DNA from: Alphaproteobacteria bacterium
Lineage (GTDB): Bacteria > Pseudomonadota > Alphaproteobacteria > Micavibrionales > Micavibrionaceae
Assembly: GCA_020848095.1 (NCBI GenBank)
Contig: JADLAT010000015.1
Coordinates: forward strand, 148,892 to 212,891
Length of the DNA stretch: 64,000 nucleotides
Direction of reading: 5' to 3'
The position numbers were made by a program, and so were the translations under genes. Positions 48,484 through 58,419 of the stretch are shown here, piece by piece (position 1 is the stretch's first letter; every line of letters starts with the position of its first letter). The notes beneath the pieces are model-generated. The model had not been told where the DNA came from. It saw only the letters and a program-made list of their open reading frames with translations, and searched no databases.

Positions 48484-49248
48484 CTAGATTACCTTTGCTT
48501 CGTTTTTCAATTTATCAATAAGCTCATCAACCGAGGAAACTCTACCGCCGCCCTTGCGTTCAGGGGGCGTAGAAACCTTGAGAACCTGAAGTCTTGGCGT
48601 GTAATCAACCCCCAGCGCGGAAGGGTCAGTGATTTCCAGCTCTTTCTTCTTGGCCTTCATAATGTCGGGCAGCTTGGCATAGCGCGGCTCATTCAGGCGC
48701 AAATCGGTGGTAATCAGCGCAGGCAGCGTCAGCGTCAGCGTTTCCAGCCCGCCATCAACCTCGCGCGTGACGGTGACCTTCCCGTCATTCACTTCCAGCT
48801 TCGAGGCAAAAGTCCCTTGCGGCCAGCCCAAAAGCGCAGCCAGCATTTGTCCCGTTTGCCCGGAATCATCATCAATGGATTGTTTGCCCATAATCACAAG
48901 GTCTGGTTTTTCCCGCTCCACCAGCGCTTTGAGCGTTCTAGCAACAGCCAGAGGCTCAACCCCGCCCAGATCAATCGGCGCATCGGTTTTAACCAAAATA
49001 CCCCGGTCCGCACCAATCGCCATGGCGGTGCGCAGCTGTTCCTGCGCCTTGTCCGGCCCGATGGTAACGGCGATAATCTCTGTGGCCTTCCCGGATTCTT
49101 TCAGGCGGACAGCCTCCTCGATGGCAATTTCATCGAACGGGTTAACTGACATTTTAATGTTCGCCAGTTCCACACCGCTTGAATCGGCCTTAACGCGCAC
49201 GCGGACGTTATAATCAATGACCCGTTTTATAGGCACCAGAATTTTCAT
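48484..49248 (-). CDS. etfB: Electron transfer flavoprotein beta subunit
   Basis: The beta subunit of ETF, which binds AMP. The 254-residue protein starts [20 protein letters not shown] and contains [20 protein letters not shown] and [20 protein letters not shown], the family signatures. The C-terminus ends in the recognition loop that docks to dehydrogenases. It lies 34 bp after the HIG1 gene. Confidence 0.96.
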   Translation of the reverse strand: MKILVPIKRVIDYNVRVRVKADSSGVELANIKMSVNPFDEIAIEEAVRLKESGKATEIIAVTIGPDKAQEQLRTAMAIGADRGILVKTDAPIDLGGVEPLAVARTLKALVEREKPDLVIMGKQSIDDDSGQTGQMLAALLGWPQGTFASKLEVNDGKVTVTREVDGGLETLTLTLPALITTDLRLNEPRYAKLPDIMKAKKKELEITDPSALGVDYTPRLQVLKVSTPPERKGGGRVSSVDELIDKLKNEAKVI

Positions 49249-49282
49249 TATAGAAGCTCTCCGTCAGAGGGGCAGGTGTGAT

Positions 49283-49480
49283 TTAATTTCGTGAAACAAA
49301 GTATGCCAAAGCAAACAGGGCCAGCGCAACCCCTTGCAGGATAACACGGGCCTGCATAAGGCGGTTACCGTATTTTTTATTGAATTCGCCCCCGCGGATC
49401 ATGGAGGCGATCCCGAGCACCAGCACACCGACCAGCGCCAGCATGGCAAAAGCGAGGCAGAGATAAAGAAACATATTCAT
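49283..49480 (-). CDS. HIG1-domain twin-transmembrane protein
   Basis: This 65-residue protein has two hydrophobic helices (about 4-25 and 45-62) joined by the conserved segment RGGEFNKKYGNRLMQARVIL of the hypoxia-induced (HIG1) family. Family members associate with respiratory complexes. In alphaproteobacteria it is often next to etfBA, as here. It is divergent from the small gene at 49595; the gap of 114 bp is AT-rich and shows no clear promoter. Confidence 0.85.
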   Translation of the reverse strand: MNMFLYLCLAFAMLALVGVLVLGIASMIRGGEFNKKYGNRLMQARVILQGVALALFALAYFVSRN

Positions 49481-49594
49481 GGGGATAAAGATAAACCTGT
49501 CCGCATATTTTACTAGTGAATTTTTATTATCATAACTAATATCGGTGTAGCGCAGACATAATGCGAATATAAAAAGAAGACAGGGAGATTAAAA

Positions 49595-49786
49595 ATGCTG
49601 AATAAAAAATCTGTCATATCGCCGCAACACCACGCAGCAGCTTTAGGCGTGACACATACCACTCAGGACGCAGATCCGCTGCGGGACTACGCCATCAGGA
49701 CTGCTGGCGACCCTCAGCAGGGTAGCGGTATGAATAATGTCTTGAGAAATCATACAATTATGAATGCGGCTAGGAGCCTTGGATAA
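49595..49786 (+). CDS. Possible small protein of unknown function
   Basis: An open frame of 63 codons starting MLNKKSVISPQHHAAALGVT with a good ribosome-binding site (CAGGGAG, 7 bases before the ATG). It has no membrane helix or known domain. A competing open frame on the minus strand lacks such a site. The gene sits in the gap between the HIG1 gene and ubiG. I recognise nothing similar, so it may be a lineage-specific gene or no gene. Confidence 0.38.
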   Translation: MLNKKSVISPQHHAAALGVTHTTQDADPLRDYAIRTAGDPQQGSGMNNVLRNHTIMNAARSLG

Positions 49787-49829
49787 GCAGCAGCTTCCCT
49801 CCGACGCTTCCTGCATAATCGCGGGAGAA

Positions 49830-50558
49830 TTATTTCTGTTTGGACGCACTCATGAAATAATTTACAGCGATATCACGCTTTGACAGCGTAAAGGCGTTTT
49901 CTATGGGGTTGAAAACCAGCCCCGTAATATCGCCCGGAATTAAATCCGCAGCGCGGCAAAATCCGGCCAGTTCCGAAGGCCGGACAAATTTCTTCCATGT
50001 ATGCGTTCCGCGCGGAACCCAGCGCAAAAGATATTCTGCGGCAACGATCCCCAGCGCAAAGGCCTTGGGGGTCCTGTTTATGGTTGAAAAAACGGCCAGC
50101 CCGCCGGGCTTTACCCGCGCGGCTACATTTTTAACAAAATATTCGGGGTCTTTTACGTGTTCAATAATTTCAAGAGCCAGTACGATATCAAACTGCTCGT
50201 CTATATCCTCGGCAGGCTGAGGCACGTAACGAATCTCCAGCCCCGCACGCGCGGCGTGATCTTTAGCCACTTTTATAGCATTTTCATCGGCATCCGCGCC
50301 CGTGAGTGTTGCGCCCAGGCGCGCTAAGGGTTCGCAAATCAATCCGCCGCCGCAACCGATATCAAGAACGCGCAATCCCGTGAAGGGGCTAAGACCTTTG
50401 TCATCAGTAAGTCCGAAATGATCACTGATTTGTCTGCGAATCCAGCCAAGCCGCACCGGGTTTAGACGATGAAGAGGGGCAAAAGGACCGGCTTCATCCC
50501 ACCAATGTGATGAATCCTTTGAAAAATTCTCTATTTCAAGCTTATCGACGCTGGACAT
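49830..50558 (-). CDS. ubiG: Ubiquinone biosynthesis O-methyltransferase
   Basis: UbiG carries out both O-methylations of ubiquinone synthesis. The start MSSVDKLEIENFSKDSSHWW gives 242 residues; longer readings would cross the divergent lysC. SAM-binding motif is VLDIGCGGGLICEPLARLGA. IVLALEIIEHVKDPEYFV and the HTWKKFVRPSELAGFCRAA region are typical. Divergent arrangement with lysC (58-bp gap) is conserved in alphaproteobacteria. Confidence 0.92.
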   Translation of the reverse strand: MSSVDKLEIENFSKDSSHWWDEAGPFAPLHRLNPVRLGWIRRQISDHFGLTDDKGLSPFTGLRVLDIGCGGGLICEPLARLGATLTGADADENAIKVAKDHAARAGLEIRYVPQPAEDIDEQFDIVLALEIIEHVKDPEYFVKNVAARVKPGGLAVFSTINRTPKAFALGIVAAEYLLRWVPRGTHTWKKFVRPSELAGFCRAADLIPGDITGLVFNPIENAFTLSKRDIAVNYFMSASKQK

Positions 50559-50616
50559 GGTTCCGCTATTGCTGATAAAAATCTTAGACTTTTTAGCATA
50601 TAAGAATGAAAAATAC

Positions 50617-51849
50617 ATGGCGTTAATTGTTACAAAATTTGGTGGGACGTCTGTTGCGGATGTCGCGCGGATCGAAAATGCCGCCGATAAGGTCCTGCGG
50701 GAGACGAAAGCCGGGCATAAAGTCGTGGTGGTCGTCTCCGCCATGTCCGGCATGACCAATCAGCTTATTGGCTATTGTGAGGCGATCAGCAATATCTACG
50801 ATCTGCGCGAATATGATGCCGTAGTCTCCAGCGGGGAGCAGATCACAGCGGGCCTGATGGCGCTGGCGCTACAAAAACGGGGCGTCATGGCCCGTTCATG
50901 GCTGGGGTGGCAAATTCCTTTCCGAACGGACAATACCCATGGACGCGCGCGAATCGAGGGCATAGAAACGGCGGAGCTTCATAAACGTCTGGATGAAGGC
51001 GAAGTGGCCGTGGTCCCGGGGTTTCAGGGGGTCACCAGCAGAAACAGAATTTCCACCTTGGGACGTGGCGGGTCTGATACCTCGGCGGTGGCGCTCGCCG
51101 CGGCGTTGAAGGCCGATCGTTGCGATATCTATACCGATGTGAATGGCGTTTATACCGCCGACCCGCGTATAGTGCCGCAAGCCCGGAAGCTGAATAAAAT
51201 TTCCTATGAGGAAATGATGGAAATGGCTTCGCTCGGTGCGAAAGTCCTGCAAACCCGGTCTGTTGAAATTTCAATGCGGCATGGCGTGGCGCTTCAGGTG
51301 CTCTCCAGCTTTGATGATCATATCGGCAGCGATCTGCCCGGCACTTTAGTTGTAAATGAGGAGGAAATTATGGAACAGGAAGTGGTGAGCGGTATCGCGC
51401 ATAGCCGGGATGAGGCTAAAATCACGCTGCTGCGGGTCAAGGATCAACCGGGCGTGGCCGCGCAGGTTTTTACCCCCATGGCCGAAGCCGCCATCAACGT
51501 GGATATGATCGTTCAGAACATAGCGGCGGATGGTCAGACAACGGACATGACTTTCACGGTCGGAAAGGCCGATCTTGCGCGCGCGCTGGAGACTCTGGAA
51601 AAGGCGGCCATTGAATGCGCTGAAATTCGCTGTGATTCTAATGTCGCCAAGGTTTCTGTCGTTGGGATCGGGATGAAAAGTCATTCCGGCGTGGCCAACA
51701 AGATGTTCTCCGCATTGGCGGCAAAAGGCATCAATATTCAGGTGATTTCCACATCGGAAATCAAGGTGAGCGTACTCATTCAGGAAGAATATGTAGAACT
51801 GGCTGTGCGCGCCTTGCATGCGGCTTACGGGTTGGCGGACGTAGCTTAA
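50617..51849 (+). CDS. lysC: Aspartokinase
   Basis: LysC phosphorylates aspartate at the head of the lysine, threonine and methionine pathways. The start MALIVTKFGGTSVADVARIE gives 410 residues. The kinase motif KFGGTSV, GRGGSDTSAVALA and the tandem C-terminal ACT domains (KITLLRVKDQPGVAAQVFTP and VAKVSVVGIGMKSHSGVANK) are intact. Two ACT domains predict feedback inhibition by lysine and/or threonine, but the exact effector is not visible. Confidence 0.94.
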   Translation: MALIVTKFGGTSVADVARIENAADKVLRETKAGHKVVVVVSAMSGMTNQLIGYCEAISNIYDLREYDAVVSSGEQITAGLMALALQKRGVMARSWLGWQIPFRTDNTHGRARIEGIETAELHKRLDEGEVAVVPGFQGVTSRNRISTLGRGGSDTSAVALAAALKADRCDIYTDVNGVYTADPRIVPQARKLNKISYEEMMEMASLGAKVLQTRSVEISMRHGVALQVLSSFDDHIGSDLPGTLVVNEEEIMEQEVVSGIAHSRDEAKITLLRVKDQPGVAAQVFTPMAEAAINVDMIVQNIAADGQTTDMTFTVGKADLARALETLEKAAIECAEIRCDSNVAKVSVVGIGMKSHSGVANKMFSALAAKGINIQVISTSEIKVSVLIQEEYVELAVRALHAAYGLADVA

Positions 51850-51918
51850 TACCCCCGGCATTGTGAAATATAACGGCGCTGGAAGAAAGCGCCAAAATCA
51901 GTTAATATCCATCCTGAT

Positions 51919-52845
51919 ATGGTTCAGACAGCGCAGAAAACGGACAAACCCCCCTCCACCGAAATTCCGGTGGGTGAGGTTCTTCGCCGTACGCGGCTCC
52001 ACTACAACCAGACGATTCAAAATATAGAAAACGCCCTGCATATTCGGGCTGACCAGATTGAGGCAATCGAGCAAGGGCATACGGACAAGCTTCCCGGGCG
52101 GGTCTACGCAATCGGTTTCGTTAGAAGCTATTCCGAGTATCTGGGGCTGGATGGTGATAAGATGGTTTCGCTGTTCAAGGCGCAGTGCGTTGGAAAGACC
52201 GAAAGTCATCCGGGCTTGAATTTCCCTGTCTCCGCTTCCGAAAACAAGCTTCCACCGCTCTGGTTGATTATATTCTCCATCCTGCTGGTGGGAGGCGTTA
52301 TCTGGTTTGGCGCGTCCTCCATGATAGAAAATCGTGATATTGTGGAGAGCATCCCCGATGCGCCCAGGTCATTGCAAAAGTCATTGCAAAAAGCTGCGGC
52401 CCCTGAGACTCCGCCTTCATCTGCCGATGCTCCTGTGCTGGAAAACAATCAACCTTACGGGCCGCAAATGGCAGCCGACGCTCCGCCGCAGGCCACAGAG
52501 CCGCCAGAGCAAACCATAACGGAGAAACCGGGCGAGGGCATTATCCTGAACATTATCCAAAACAGTTGGGTCGAAATCCGGGATCAGGATGACAAGGTAC
52601 TGCTCTCCCGCGTGCTTCAGGCCGGAGATCAGTATTTCGTGCCGGATCGTCCGGATTTATTCATCTCCATTGGTAATGCCGGCGGCCTTGGTATAGAGGT
52701 TGACGGGGTTGCTCTGCGCCCGCTTGGCCGCGTCGGGGACGTGCTCCGCAACCTGCGGCTGGACGGGGAGGCCCTGAAGCGGGAATTCGCGCAAACGCCT
52801 TCCGGGAGCGCGCCCGCACAAAAACCGGTTGAAAATCCCCTGTAA
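51919..52845 (+). CDS. rodZ: RodZ-like HTH and DUF4115 membrane protein
   Basis: RodZ links MreB filaments to the cell-shape machinery. A HTH_25 domain covers residues 15-85 (VGEVLRRTRLHYNQTIQNIE, GFVRSYSEYLGLDGD). A membrane helix lies at 113-131. A Pro/Ala/Glu linker leads to a DUF4115 beta domain at about 210-285 (IQNSWVEIRDQDDKVLLSRV). Layout matches RodZ, although alphaproteobacterial members are often called simply HTH proteins. It follows lysC by 69 bp, a gap holding a short hairpin (51875-51893) without a T tract. Confidence 0.78.
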   Translation: MVQTAQKTDKPPSTEIPVGEVLRRTRLHYNQTIQNIENALHIRADQIEAIEQGHTDKLPGRVYAIGFVRSYSEYLGLDGDKMVSLFKAQCVGKTESHPGLNFPVSASENKLPPLWLIIFSILLVGGVIWFGASSMIENRDIVESIPDAPRSLQKSLQKAAAPETPPSSADAPVLENNQPYGPQMAADAPPQATEPPEQTITEKPGEGIILNIIQNSWVEIRDQDDKVLLSRVLQAGDQYFVPDRPDLFISIGNAGGLGIEVDGVALRPLGRVGDVLRNLRLDGEALKREFAQTPSGSAPAQKPVENPL

Positions 52846-52892
52846 ATACCCCTATATCCCGCAGGATAACTAAAAACACGGAAGAGTGAATC

Positions 52893-53960
52893 ATGTCCTT
52901 TCTGGCAAAATTAAGTTCCATAAAGACCCGTTATGAGGAACTGGCCGCTTTGATGTCACAAGGGGGGCTGAACGGGGAGGCTTTTTCAAAGATGTCGATG
53001 GAATATGCCGAACTCGCGCCGGTGGTTGAGGCATGGGAGGCACTCGAAAATGCCAAAGCCGAGCAAGCGGAGCTGCAAACTCTCATGAATGACCCGGAGA
53101 TGAAAGAGATCGCGCGTGAGGAGTTCTATGCGCTGGAGGCAAAAATCCCGGAATTTGAACGTCAAATCCGCATGGCGCTCATCCCCAGAGACGAAGATGA
53201 CAGCAAGAACGTTATTCTTGAGATACGCGCAGGCACAGGCGGAGATGAAGCGGCACTTTTCGCCAGCGATCTGTTCTCAATGTATAGGGGATACGCGGCG
53301 CTTCATGGGTGGAAATTGGAAGTGCTCGCCGCTTCGGAGAGCGATCTTGGCGGTTATAAGGAAATCGTGGCCGAGGTCAGCGGGAAAAACGTCTTCTCAA
53401 GGCTCAAGTATGAATCCGGGACACACCGGGTACAGCGTGTGCCCAAAACCGAATCCGGAGGGCGAATCCACACGTCAGCCGCTACCGTCGCCGTCCTGCC
53501 GGAGGCTCAGGAGGTCGATGTTGATATTCAGGACAAGGATTTGCGCATTGATACCTACCGCTCTCAAGGCGCTGGCGGCCAGCACGTGAACACCACGGAC
53601 AGCGCGGTGCGCATTACGCACATTCCCACGGGCGTGGTCGTGGAGATGCAGGACGAGCGTTCTCAGCACAAAAACAAGGCCAAGGCCATGAAAATGCTGG
53701 CCACCCGCATTTATGACCAGCAACGCGCAAAGCTGCATGAGGAGCGAGCACAGGACCGCCGCAGTCAGGTCGGCTCTGGTGACCGCTCAGAGCGCATTCG
53801 CACCTATAATTTTCCGCAAGGCCGGGTGAGCGAGCACCGGATAACACTGACCCTCTACAGGCTGGAAGAGGTCATGCGCGGCGAAGCTCTGGATGAGATC
53901 ATAGAAGCCCTCATCGCTGAGGATCATGCCGGGGCGCTTGCGGCAATGGATGAAAATTAA
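52893..53960 (+). CDS. prfA: Peptide chain release factor 1
   Basis: RF1 terminates translation at UAA and UAG. The 355-residue protein has the catalytic GGQ ([17 protein letters not shown]) and the codon-reading P-x-T as PKT in [16 protein letters not shown]2 would have SPF. The N-terminal coiled-coil domain is complete. prmC follows 21 bp later, and it methylates the GGQ glutamine. Confidence 0.96.
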   Translation: MSFLAKLSSIKTRYEELAALMSQGGLNGEAFSKMSMEYAELAPVVEAWEALENAKAEQAELQTLMNDPEMKEIAREEFYALEAKIPEFERQIRMALIPRDEDDSKNVILEIRAGTGGDEAALFASDLFSMYRGYAALHGWKLEVLAASESDLGGYKEIVAEVSGKNVFSRLKYESGTHRVQRVPKTESGGRIHTSAATVAVLPEAQEVDVDIQDKDLRIDTYRSQGAGGQHVNTTDSAVRITHIPTGVVVEMQDERSQHKNKAKAMKMLATRIYDQQRAKLHEERAQDRRSQVGSGDRSERIRTYNFPQGRVSEHRITLTLYRLEEVMRGEALDEIIEALIAEDHAGALAAMDEN

Positions 53961-53981
53961 CCTGAAAAAAAGCGCCCGCAC

Positions 53982-54866
53982 ATGAAACTTCCGCAAACGC
54001 TTAAGGCTATTTCCGTGGCGCTGGAGCAGTGTTTACGCCGTGCGGGTGTGGATACGCCGGCCCAGGATGCCCGTTATATGATCTCCAAACGGGCGGGCCT
54101 CACCTGGGCGCAGAGCATCGCCAGCCCTGATCTGGTTCTGGCGGCGGACGTTATCAAGGCTTTGGAGCAGGATGCGGAAGCGGTGCTTGCGGGAAAGCCT
54201 CTTTCACGAATTTATGGCGAGCGTGCATTTTGGGGGCGGGATTTTGCAATATCCGAACATACGCTTGATCCACGCGCAGATACGGAAACGCTGGTTGATA
54301 TATCGCTGAAACGGTTCAGCGGCGCTGGAGCGGGGCTGAATATCCTTGATCTCGGTACGGGGTCGGGCTGTATTTTACTCACCTTATTAGCAGAATTAGC
54401 AGAAATAGAAAAAGCGCACGGAGTCGGGGTGGATCTTTCGCAGTCGGCCCTGCAAACCGCCAGAGATAATGCAATTCGTTTCGCTTTGGCTGACCGCGTA
54501 GCCTTTGTCTGCGGGCATTGGGGCGATTCACTCTCCGGGGGTTTTGATCTGGTTGTATCGAATCCACCCTATATCGCGAATCAAATTATTCCGGGCTTGG
54601 CAGAAAAAGTTAGAAAATATGACCCGATTCTGGCATTGAATGGCGGCGATGACGGATTAAAAGCGTACCGCATAATTTTTTTACAACTCGCATACCTCTT
54701 GAAAACCGGAGGGCTGGCCCTCTTTGAAATAGGGTATGATCAGGCGGAGGCTTTAATGCGACTCAGCGGAGAATCTGGATTTCACAATACACGTGTACAC
54801 CTTGATTCGGGCGGGCTTCCGCGGGTTTTAGAAATAACGCGGACGGAGCCAAGTGGGGATAAGTAA
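53982..54866 (+). CDS. prmC: Release factor glutamine methyltransferase
   Basis: PrmC methylates the GGQ glutamine of RF1 and RF2. The 294-residue protein has an N-terminal helical domain and a SAM-binding loop LDLGTGSGCILLTLLAEL. The catalytic SNPPYIANQ motif is intact. EIGYDQAEALMRL is typical of the C-terminus. A short A/T-rich stretch follows the stop. Order prfA-prmC is the usual one. Confidence 0.94.
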   Translation: MKLPQTLKAISVALEQCLRRAGVDTPAQDARYMISKRAGLTWAQSIASPDLVLAADVIKALEQDAEAVLAGKPLSRIYGERAFWGRDFAISEHTLDPRADTETLVDISLKRFSGAGAGLNILDLGTGSGCILLTLLAELAEIEKAHGVGVDLSQSALQTARDNAIRFALADRVAFVCGHWGDSLSGGFDLVVSNPPYIANQIIPGLAEKVRKYDPILALNGGDDGLKAYRIIFLQLAYLLKTGGLALFEIGYDQAEALMRLSGESGFHNTRVHLDSGGLPRVLEITRTEPSGDK

Positions 54867-54885
54867 AAAAATATTTTTTGGGCGC

Positions 54886-55040
54886 TTGATCAGAATCGGA
54901 ACCACGCTGTAGGGTATTTTCTGTCGGCGCATCGCAACGCTATATGCGGTTGGATACGGGACCAGGAAACCCAAGATGTTGTGCTTTCAGCCTTTGGGCT
55001 AGCCATACGTACTGTGATGATGTATGGTGTACGTGTATGT
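54886..55040 (+). other. Intergenic region with candidate structured RNA or leader
   Basis: The 212-bp gap between prmC and the DUF4167 gene contains no gene. It contains several hairpin-forming segments. CAC / GTG, GTA / TAC and GTAT / ATAC pair across a span of about 115 bases to close a domain (roughly 54904-55018). Inside are CGCAT / ATGCG, GGG / CCC and AGCC / GGCT. CCATAC / GTATGG (55002-55026) offers an alternative pairing. TTGATC at 54886 is a weak -35 candidate. I cannot assign it to a known RNA family. Confidence 0.35.
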
Positions 55041-55078
55041 GTATTCAAAGATAAAACTATATGGAACGGGATAAGTTT

Positions 55079-55531
55079 ATGAGACACGCAACAACAAATA
55101 ACAGACGCCAACGCAACAGAGGCGCCAATAATGGTGGCGGCGGTGGTGGGGCTCGGCGTGGACCGGGACATAACCGGATGCAGGTTTTTGACAGCAACGG
55201 TCCGGATGTACGTATCCGCGGAACCGCGCATCAGGTAACTGAAAAATACGCAACCTTGGCCAAGGACGCCGCCTCTGCTGGTGATCGCGTTCTTGCGGAA
55301 AGTTATCTGCAATATGCGGAGCATTATCAACGCATTATCAGCTCATGGGACGAGGGGGCGGATGACCGCCCGGTTCACCAGCATCGGGAGCATCAGCCTC
55401 GTAATGAGGAACGTACAGAAGAGCAGGAAGAGGATGATTTATCCTTGCCCGGCAGTATCTTGGTGCCATCCTCTCAGGCAAAAGCCAATGGCGTATCTGT
55501 GGAGCGTACGGCTGAACTTGCGGCTGAATAA
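55079..55531 (+). CDS. DUF4167 protein
   Basis: A 150-residue protein with a basic, Gly/Asn/Arg-rich N-terminus (MRHATTNNRRQRNRGANNGG). The conserved core follows: FDSNGPDVRIRGTAHQVTEK and AESYLQYAEHYQRII. This is the DUF4167 family, alphaproteobacterial, of unknown function; the basic tail suggests RNA or DNA binding. The core is followed by an acidic, disordered C-terminus. I chose the second ATG because GGGA stands before it and the family starts MR. A strong terminator follows. Confidence 0.8.
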   Translation: MRHATTNNRRQRNRGANNGGGGGGARRGPGHNRMQVFDSNGPDVRIRGTAHQVTEKYATLAKDAASAGDRVLAESYLQYAEHYQRIISSWDEGADDRPVHQHREHQPRNEERTEEQEEDDLSLPGSILVPSSQAKANGVSVERTAELAAE

Positions 55532-55560
55532 AACCTTCTAACGCACTGAACTATTATAAC

Positions 55561-55597
55561 AATATGGCGATCTTTTGGGTCGCCATATTTTTTTTTA
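55561..55597 (+). terminator. Intrinsic terminator after DUF4167
   Basis: A perfect 10-bp stem (AATATGGCGA with TCGCCATATT), a 9-base loop and a run of nine T residues form a textbook rho-independent terminator on the plus strand. It insulates clpB from the upstream genes. Confidence 0.95.
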
Positions 55598-55618
55598 ACG
55601 CTGTCATTTTAAAAACCA

Positions 55619-55646
55619 TTGAATTTTGGGTCCGTGCGTTTATATT
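55619..55646 (+). promoter_or_regulatory. Probable clpB promoter
   Basis: TTGAAT (55619-55624) and TATATT (55641-55646) are spaced by 16 bases in the 55 bp between the DUF4167 terminator and the clpB ATG. The expected start site falls at or just before the ATG, so the message may be almost leaderless. The TTGAA hexamer is also close to a heat-shock (RpoH) -35 box, but the -10 does not match the alphaproteobacterial RpoH consensus well. Confidence 0.45.
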
Positions 55647-55652
55647 TCTCCT

Positions 55653-58295
55653 ATGGATTTCGAAAAACTCACAGAAAAATCAAAAAGTTTCATTCAGGCC
55701 GCACAAACCCTTGCCATGCGCAGCCACCACCAGTCAATCGAGCCTGAGCATCTGTTGAAAGTGATGCTGGAGGATCAGGACGCTCTGATCTCCAAGCTTT
55801 TACGGGCTGCGGGCGCGGACCCCTTGCGGCTAAAGCGTGATACGGAACTGGCCATCAGCAAGTTTCCGGTGGTCGAAGGCGGAGGCGCTGGCCATGCCCG
55901 TATCTCAGGTGATTTCGCAAGAATACTGGATAACGCACTGAATATAGCCGAAAAATCAGGGGACAAGTACGTCACGGGAGAGCGCATTTTACAGGCCATG
56001 ACTCTGGCCAAAAAAATGGATGTTTCCGGTTATCTGGAAGCGGCGGGACTAAGCGAAGTTAACCTTAATCGCGCTATAAATGACATGCGTAAGGGGCGTA
56101 CGGCGGATACTGCGGGGGCGGAAGACCAGTTCGACGCCCTGAATAAATACGCGCACGACCTGACGGAGGCGGCGGCAAAGGGCAAAATGGACCCCATCAT
56201 TGGCCGGGATGAAGAAATTCGCCGGACGATACAGGTGCTTTCGCGCCGGACCAAGAACAACCCTGTCCTGATCGGGGAGCCCGGTGTCGGTAAAACGGCG
56301 ATTATAGAGGGGCTGGCGCAACGCATTGTTAATGGCGATGTCCCCGAAAGCCTGAAAAACAAACGCCTTATGGCCCTTGATCTGGGGGCGATGCTCGCAG
56401 GCGCCAAGTTTCGGGGTGAGTTTGAAGAGCGGCTAAAGGCCGTACTGGATGAGGTTAAGGCCGCGACCGGTGATATTGTTCTATTTCTGGATGAGCTGCA
56501 TACGCTTGTGGGTGCAGGCAAGGCCGAGGGCTCCATGGATGCAGGGAATATGCTCAAACCCGCACTGGCGCGCGGCGAATTGCACATGGTGGGGGCTACA
56601 ACGCTGGATGAATACCGCAAGCATATCGAGAAAGATGCCGCTCTTGCACGCCGTTTTCAGCCTGTTTTCGTTCCGGAGCCCAACGTAGCCGATACCATTT
56701 CAATTTTGCGCGGGCTTAAGGAAAAATACGAGCTGCACCACGGTGTACGCATCACGGATACGGCCATTGTGGCGGCGGCCACACTGTCTAATCGCTATAT
56801 TACGGATCGTTTTCTGCCGGATAAGGCCATTGATCTGGTGGATGAGGCGGCCTCACGCATACGCATACAGGTAGACTCCAAGCCCGAAGCGCTGGATGAG
56901 CTGGATCGGCGTGTTATTCAGCTGAAAATTGAGCGCGAAGCTCTTAAAAAGGAAAAGGACAAAGGGTCTCAGGATCGCCTGAAAGCTTTGGAAGAAGAAT
57001 TAAAAACACTGGAATCAAAATCTGCGGATATGACGGCGCAATGGCGCGCGGAGAAGGAAAAGCTCAGCGCAGGCCAGAAACATACGGAAGGGCTGGATAA
57101 GGCGCGTATCGAACTGGAACAGGCCGAACGTGAAGGAAACTGGGCCAGAGCCAGTGAGCTCAAATACGGCAAAATTCCGGAGTTGGAGCAAAAACTGGCC
57201 GCCGCGGGGGCACATGACGGCGCAAGCGGATCGAGCCTGATCAACGAAGAGGTAACAGAAGACGATATCGCCGGAATCGTGAGCCGCTGGACCGGAATTC
57301 CGGTTGATAAAATGCTTCAGGGTGAGCGTGATAAGCTATTGAAAATGGAAGATAAACTTCGTCAGCGGGTTGTGGGGCAGGATGAGGCCGTTCTGGCCGT
57401 CTCCAATGCCATTCGCCGCGCGCGCGCCGGGCTGCAGGACCCGCGTCGCCCCATGGGTTCTTTTTTGTTTCTAGGACCCACCGGCGTTGGGAAAACTGAG
57501 CTGACCAAGGCTTTGGCGGAATTTATGTTTGATGATGACAGCGCCATGGTGCGGCTCGATATGTCCGAATACATGGAAAAGCATGCCGTGTCACGGATGT
57601 TAGGCGCACCCCCAGGCTATGTAGGGTATGAGGAAGGCGGCGCGTTAACAGAGGCTGTCCGGCGCAGGCCCTATCAGGTGGTGCTCTTCGATGAAGTTGA
57701 AAAAGCTCACCCTGATGTCTTTAATGTCCTGCTGCAGGTTCTGGATGACGGGCGTTTAACTGACGGGCAGGGGCGTACAGTTGATTTTTCAAACACCGTT
57801 TTAATCATGACCTCTAATCTCGGCGCTGAGTATCTGGTTAATCTCCCGGACTCTGGTGATGTTGAGCATGTACGTGAGGAGGTTATGGAGGTCGTACGTA
57901 AGGCGTTTCGGCCTGAGTTCCTCAACAGGCTGGATGATATCTTGCTGTTTAAACGGCTGGATAGGGCGCAGATGTCCGGTATTGTTGATATTCGTCTGCG
58001 GCACCTGCATGATCTTTTGAAGGATCGGCATATTAAGCTGGAAATTGACGAGACTGCCAAAACATGGCTTGGGGATAAAGGGTACCAGCCCGCCTATGGT
58101 GCGCGGCCCTTGAAGCGCGTTATTCAATCCGAGCTTCAAAATAAACTGGCGGAGATGATTTTGTCCGGTGAGGTTTTGGACGGGGCGCAGATCGCGGTTT
58201 CCGTGAGCAAAGGGCATTTGGCATTTACGGTTAAAAACCCGGCGGCGCACCCCTCTGCGGACGCAAATGGAAAAAAATCCAGAGTCTCTATGTGA
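55653..58295 (+). CDS. clpB: Disaggregase ClpB
   Basis: ClpB rescues aggregated proteins with DnaK using two AAA+ rings. The ATG of [20 protein letters not shown] gives 880 residues. An N-terminal Clp repeat domain, AAA-1 (Walker [10 protein letters not shown] near 209), the long coiled-coil middle domain (about 405-535) and AAA-2 (Walker [10 protein letters not shown] near 608) are all present. The C-terminus is short. No Shine-Dalgarno sequence is visible before the ATG. It sits directly after a terminator with its own promoter-like sequence. Confidence 0.96.
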   Translation: MDFEKLTEKSKSFIQAAQTLAMRSHHQSIEPEHLLKVMLEDQDALISKLLRAAGADPLRLKRDTELAISKFPVVEGGGAGHARISGDFARILDNALNIAEKSGDKYVTGERILQAMTLAKKMDVSGYLEAAGLSEVNLNRAINDMRKGRTADTAGAEDQFDALNKYAHDLTEAAAKGKMDPIIGRDEEIRRTIQVLSRRTKNNPVLIGEPGVGKTAIIEGLAQRIVNGDVPESLKNKRLMALDLGAMLAGAKFRGEFEERLKAVLDEVKAATGDIVLFLDELHTLVGAGKAEGSMDAGNMLKPALARGELHMVGATTLDEYRKHIEKDAALARRFQPVFVPEPNVADTISILRGLKEKYELHHGVRITDTAIVAAATLSNRYITDRFLPDKAIDLVDEAASRIRIQVDSKPEALDELDRRVIQLKIEREALKKEKDKGSQDRLKALEEELKTLESKSADMTAQWRAEKEKLSAGQKHTEGLDKARIELEQAEREGNWARASELKYGKIPELEQKLAAAGAHDGASGSSLINEEVTEDDIAGIVSRWTGIPVDKMLQGERDKLLKMEDKLRQRVVGQDEAVLAVSNAIRRARAGLQDPRRPMGSFLFLGPTGVGKTELTKALAEFMFDDDSAMVRLDMSEYMEKHAVSRMLGAPPGYVGYEEGGALTEAVRRRPYQVVLFDEVEKAHPDVFNVLLQVLDDGRLTDGQGRTVDFSNTVLIMTSNLGAEYLVNLPDSGDVEHVREEVMEVVRKAFRPEFLNRLDDILLFKRLDRAQMSGIVDIRLRHLHDLLKDRHIKLEIDETAKTWLGDKGYQPAYGARPLKRVIQSELQNKLAEMILSGEVLDGAQIAVSVSKGHLAFTVKNPAAHPSADANGKKSRVSM

Positions 58296-58419
58296 CAAAG
58301 GCCGCAAGGGAGAGCGAAGAGCCAATCGGCATGGATTGCCTTGTAAGCCAAATTCCTGTAGATTCTACTGATATCGGGGTCCTCCCTCGCACTCCCGCAA
58401 AGCTCTCAGGGCATATTTC

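Noticed and set aside
49481..49594. Promoter for the small gene at 49595
   Set aside because: CATAAT at 49557-49562 resembles a -10 box but there is no -35 match at a proper distance.
51875..51893. Terminator after lysC
   Set aside because: A 6-bp hairpin (GGCGCT / AGCGCC) exists but has no T tract, so it is not supported as a terminator.
54886..55060. Identification of this region as 6S RNA
   Set aside because: It has some pairing consistent with a long hairpin but I could not confirm the family pattern or length, so I leave it unassigned.
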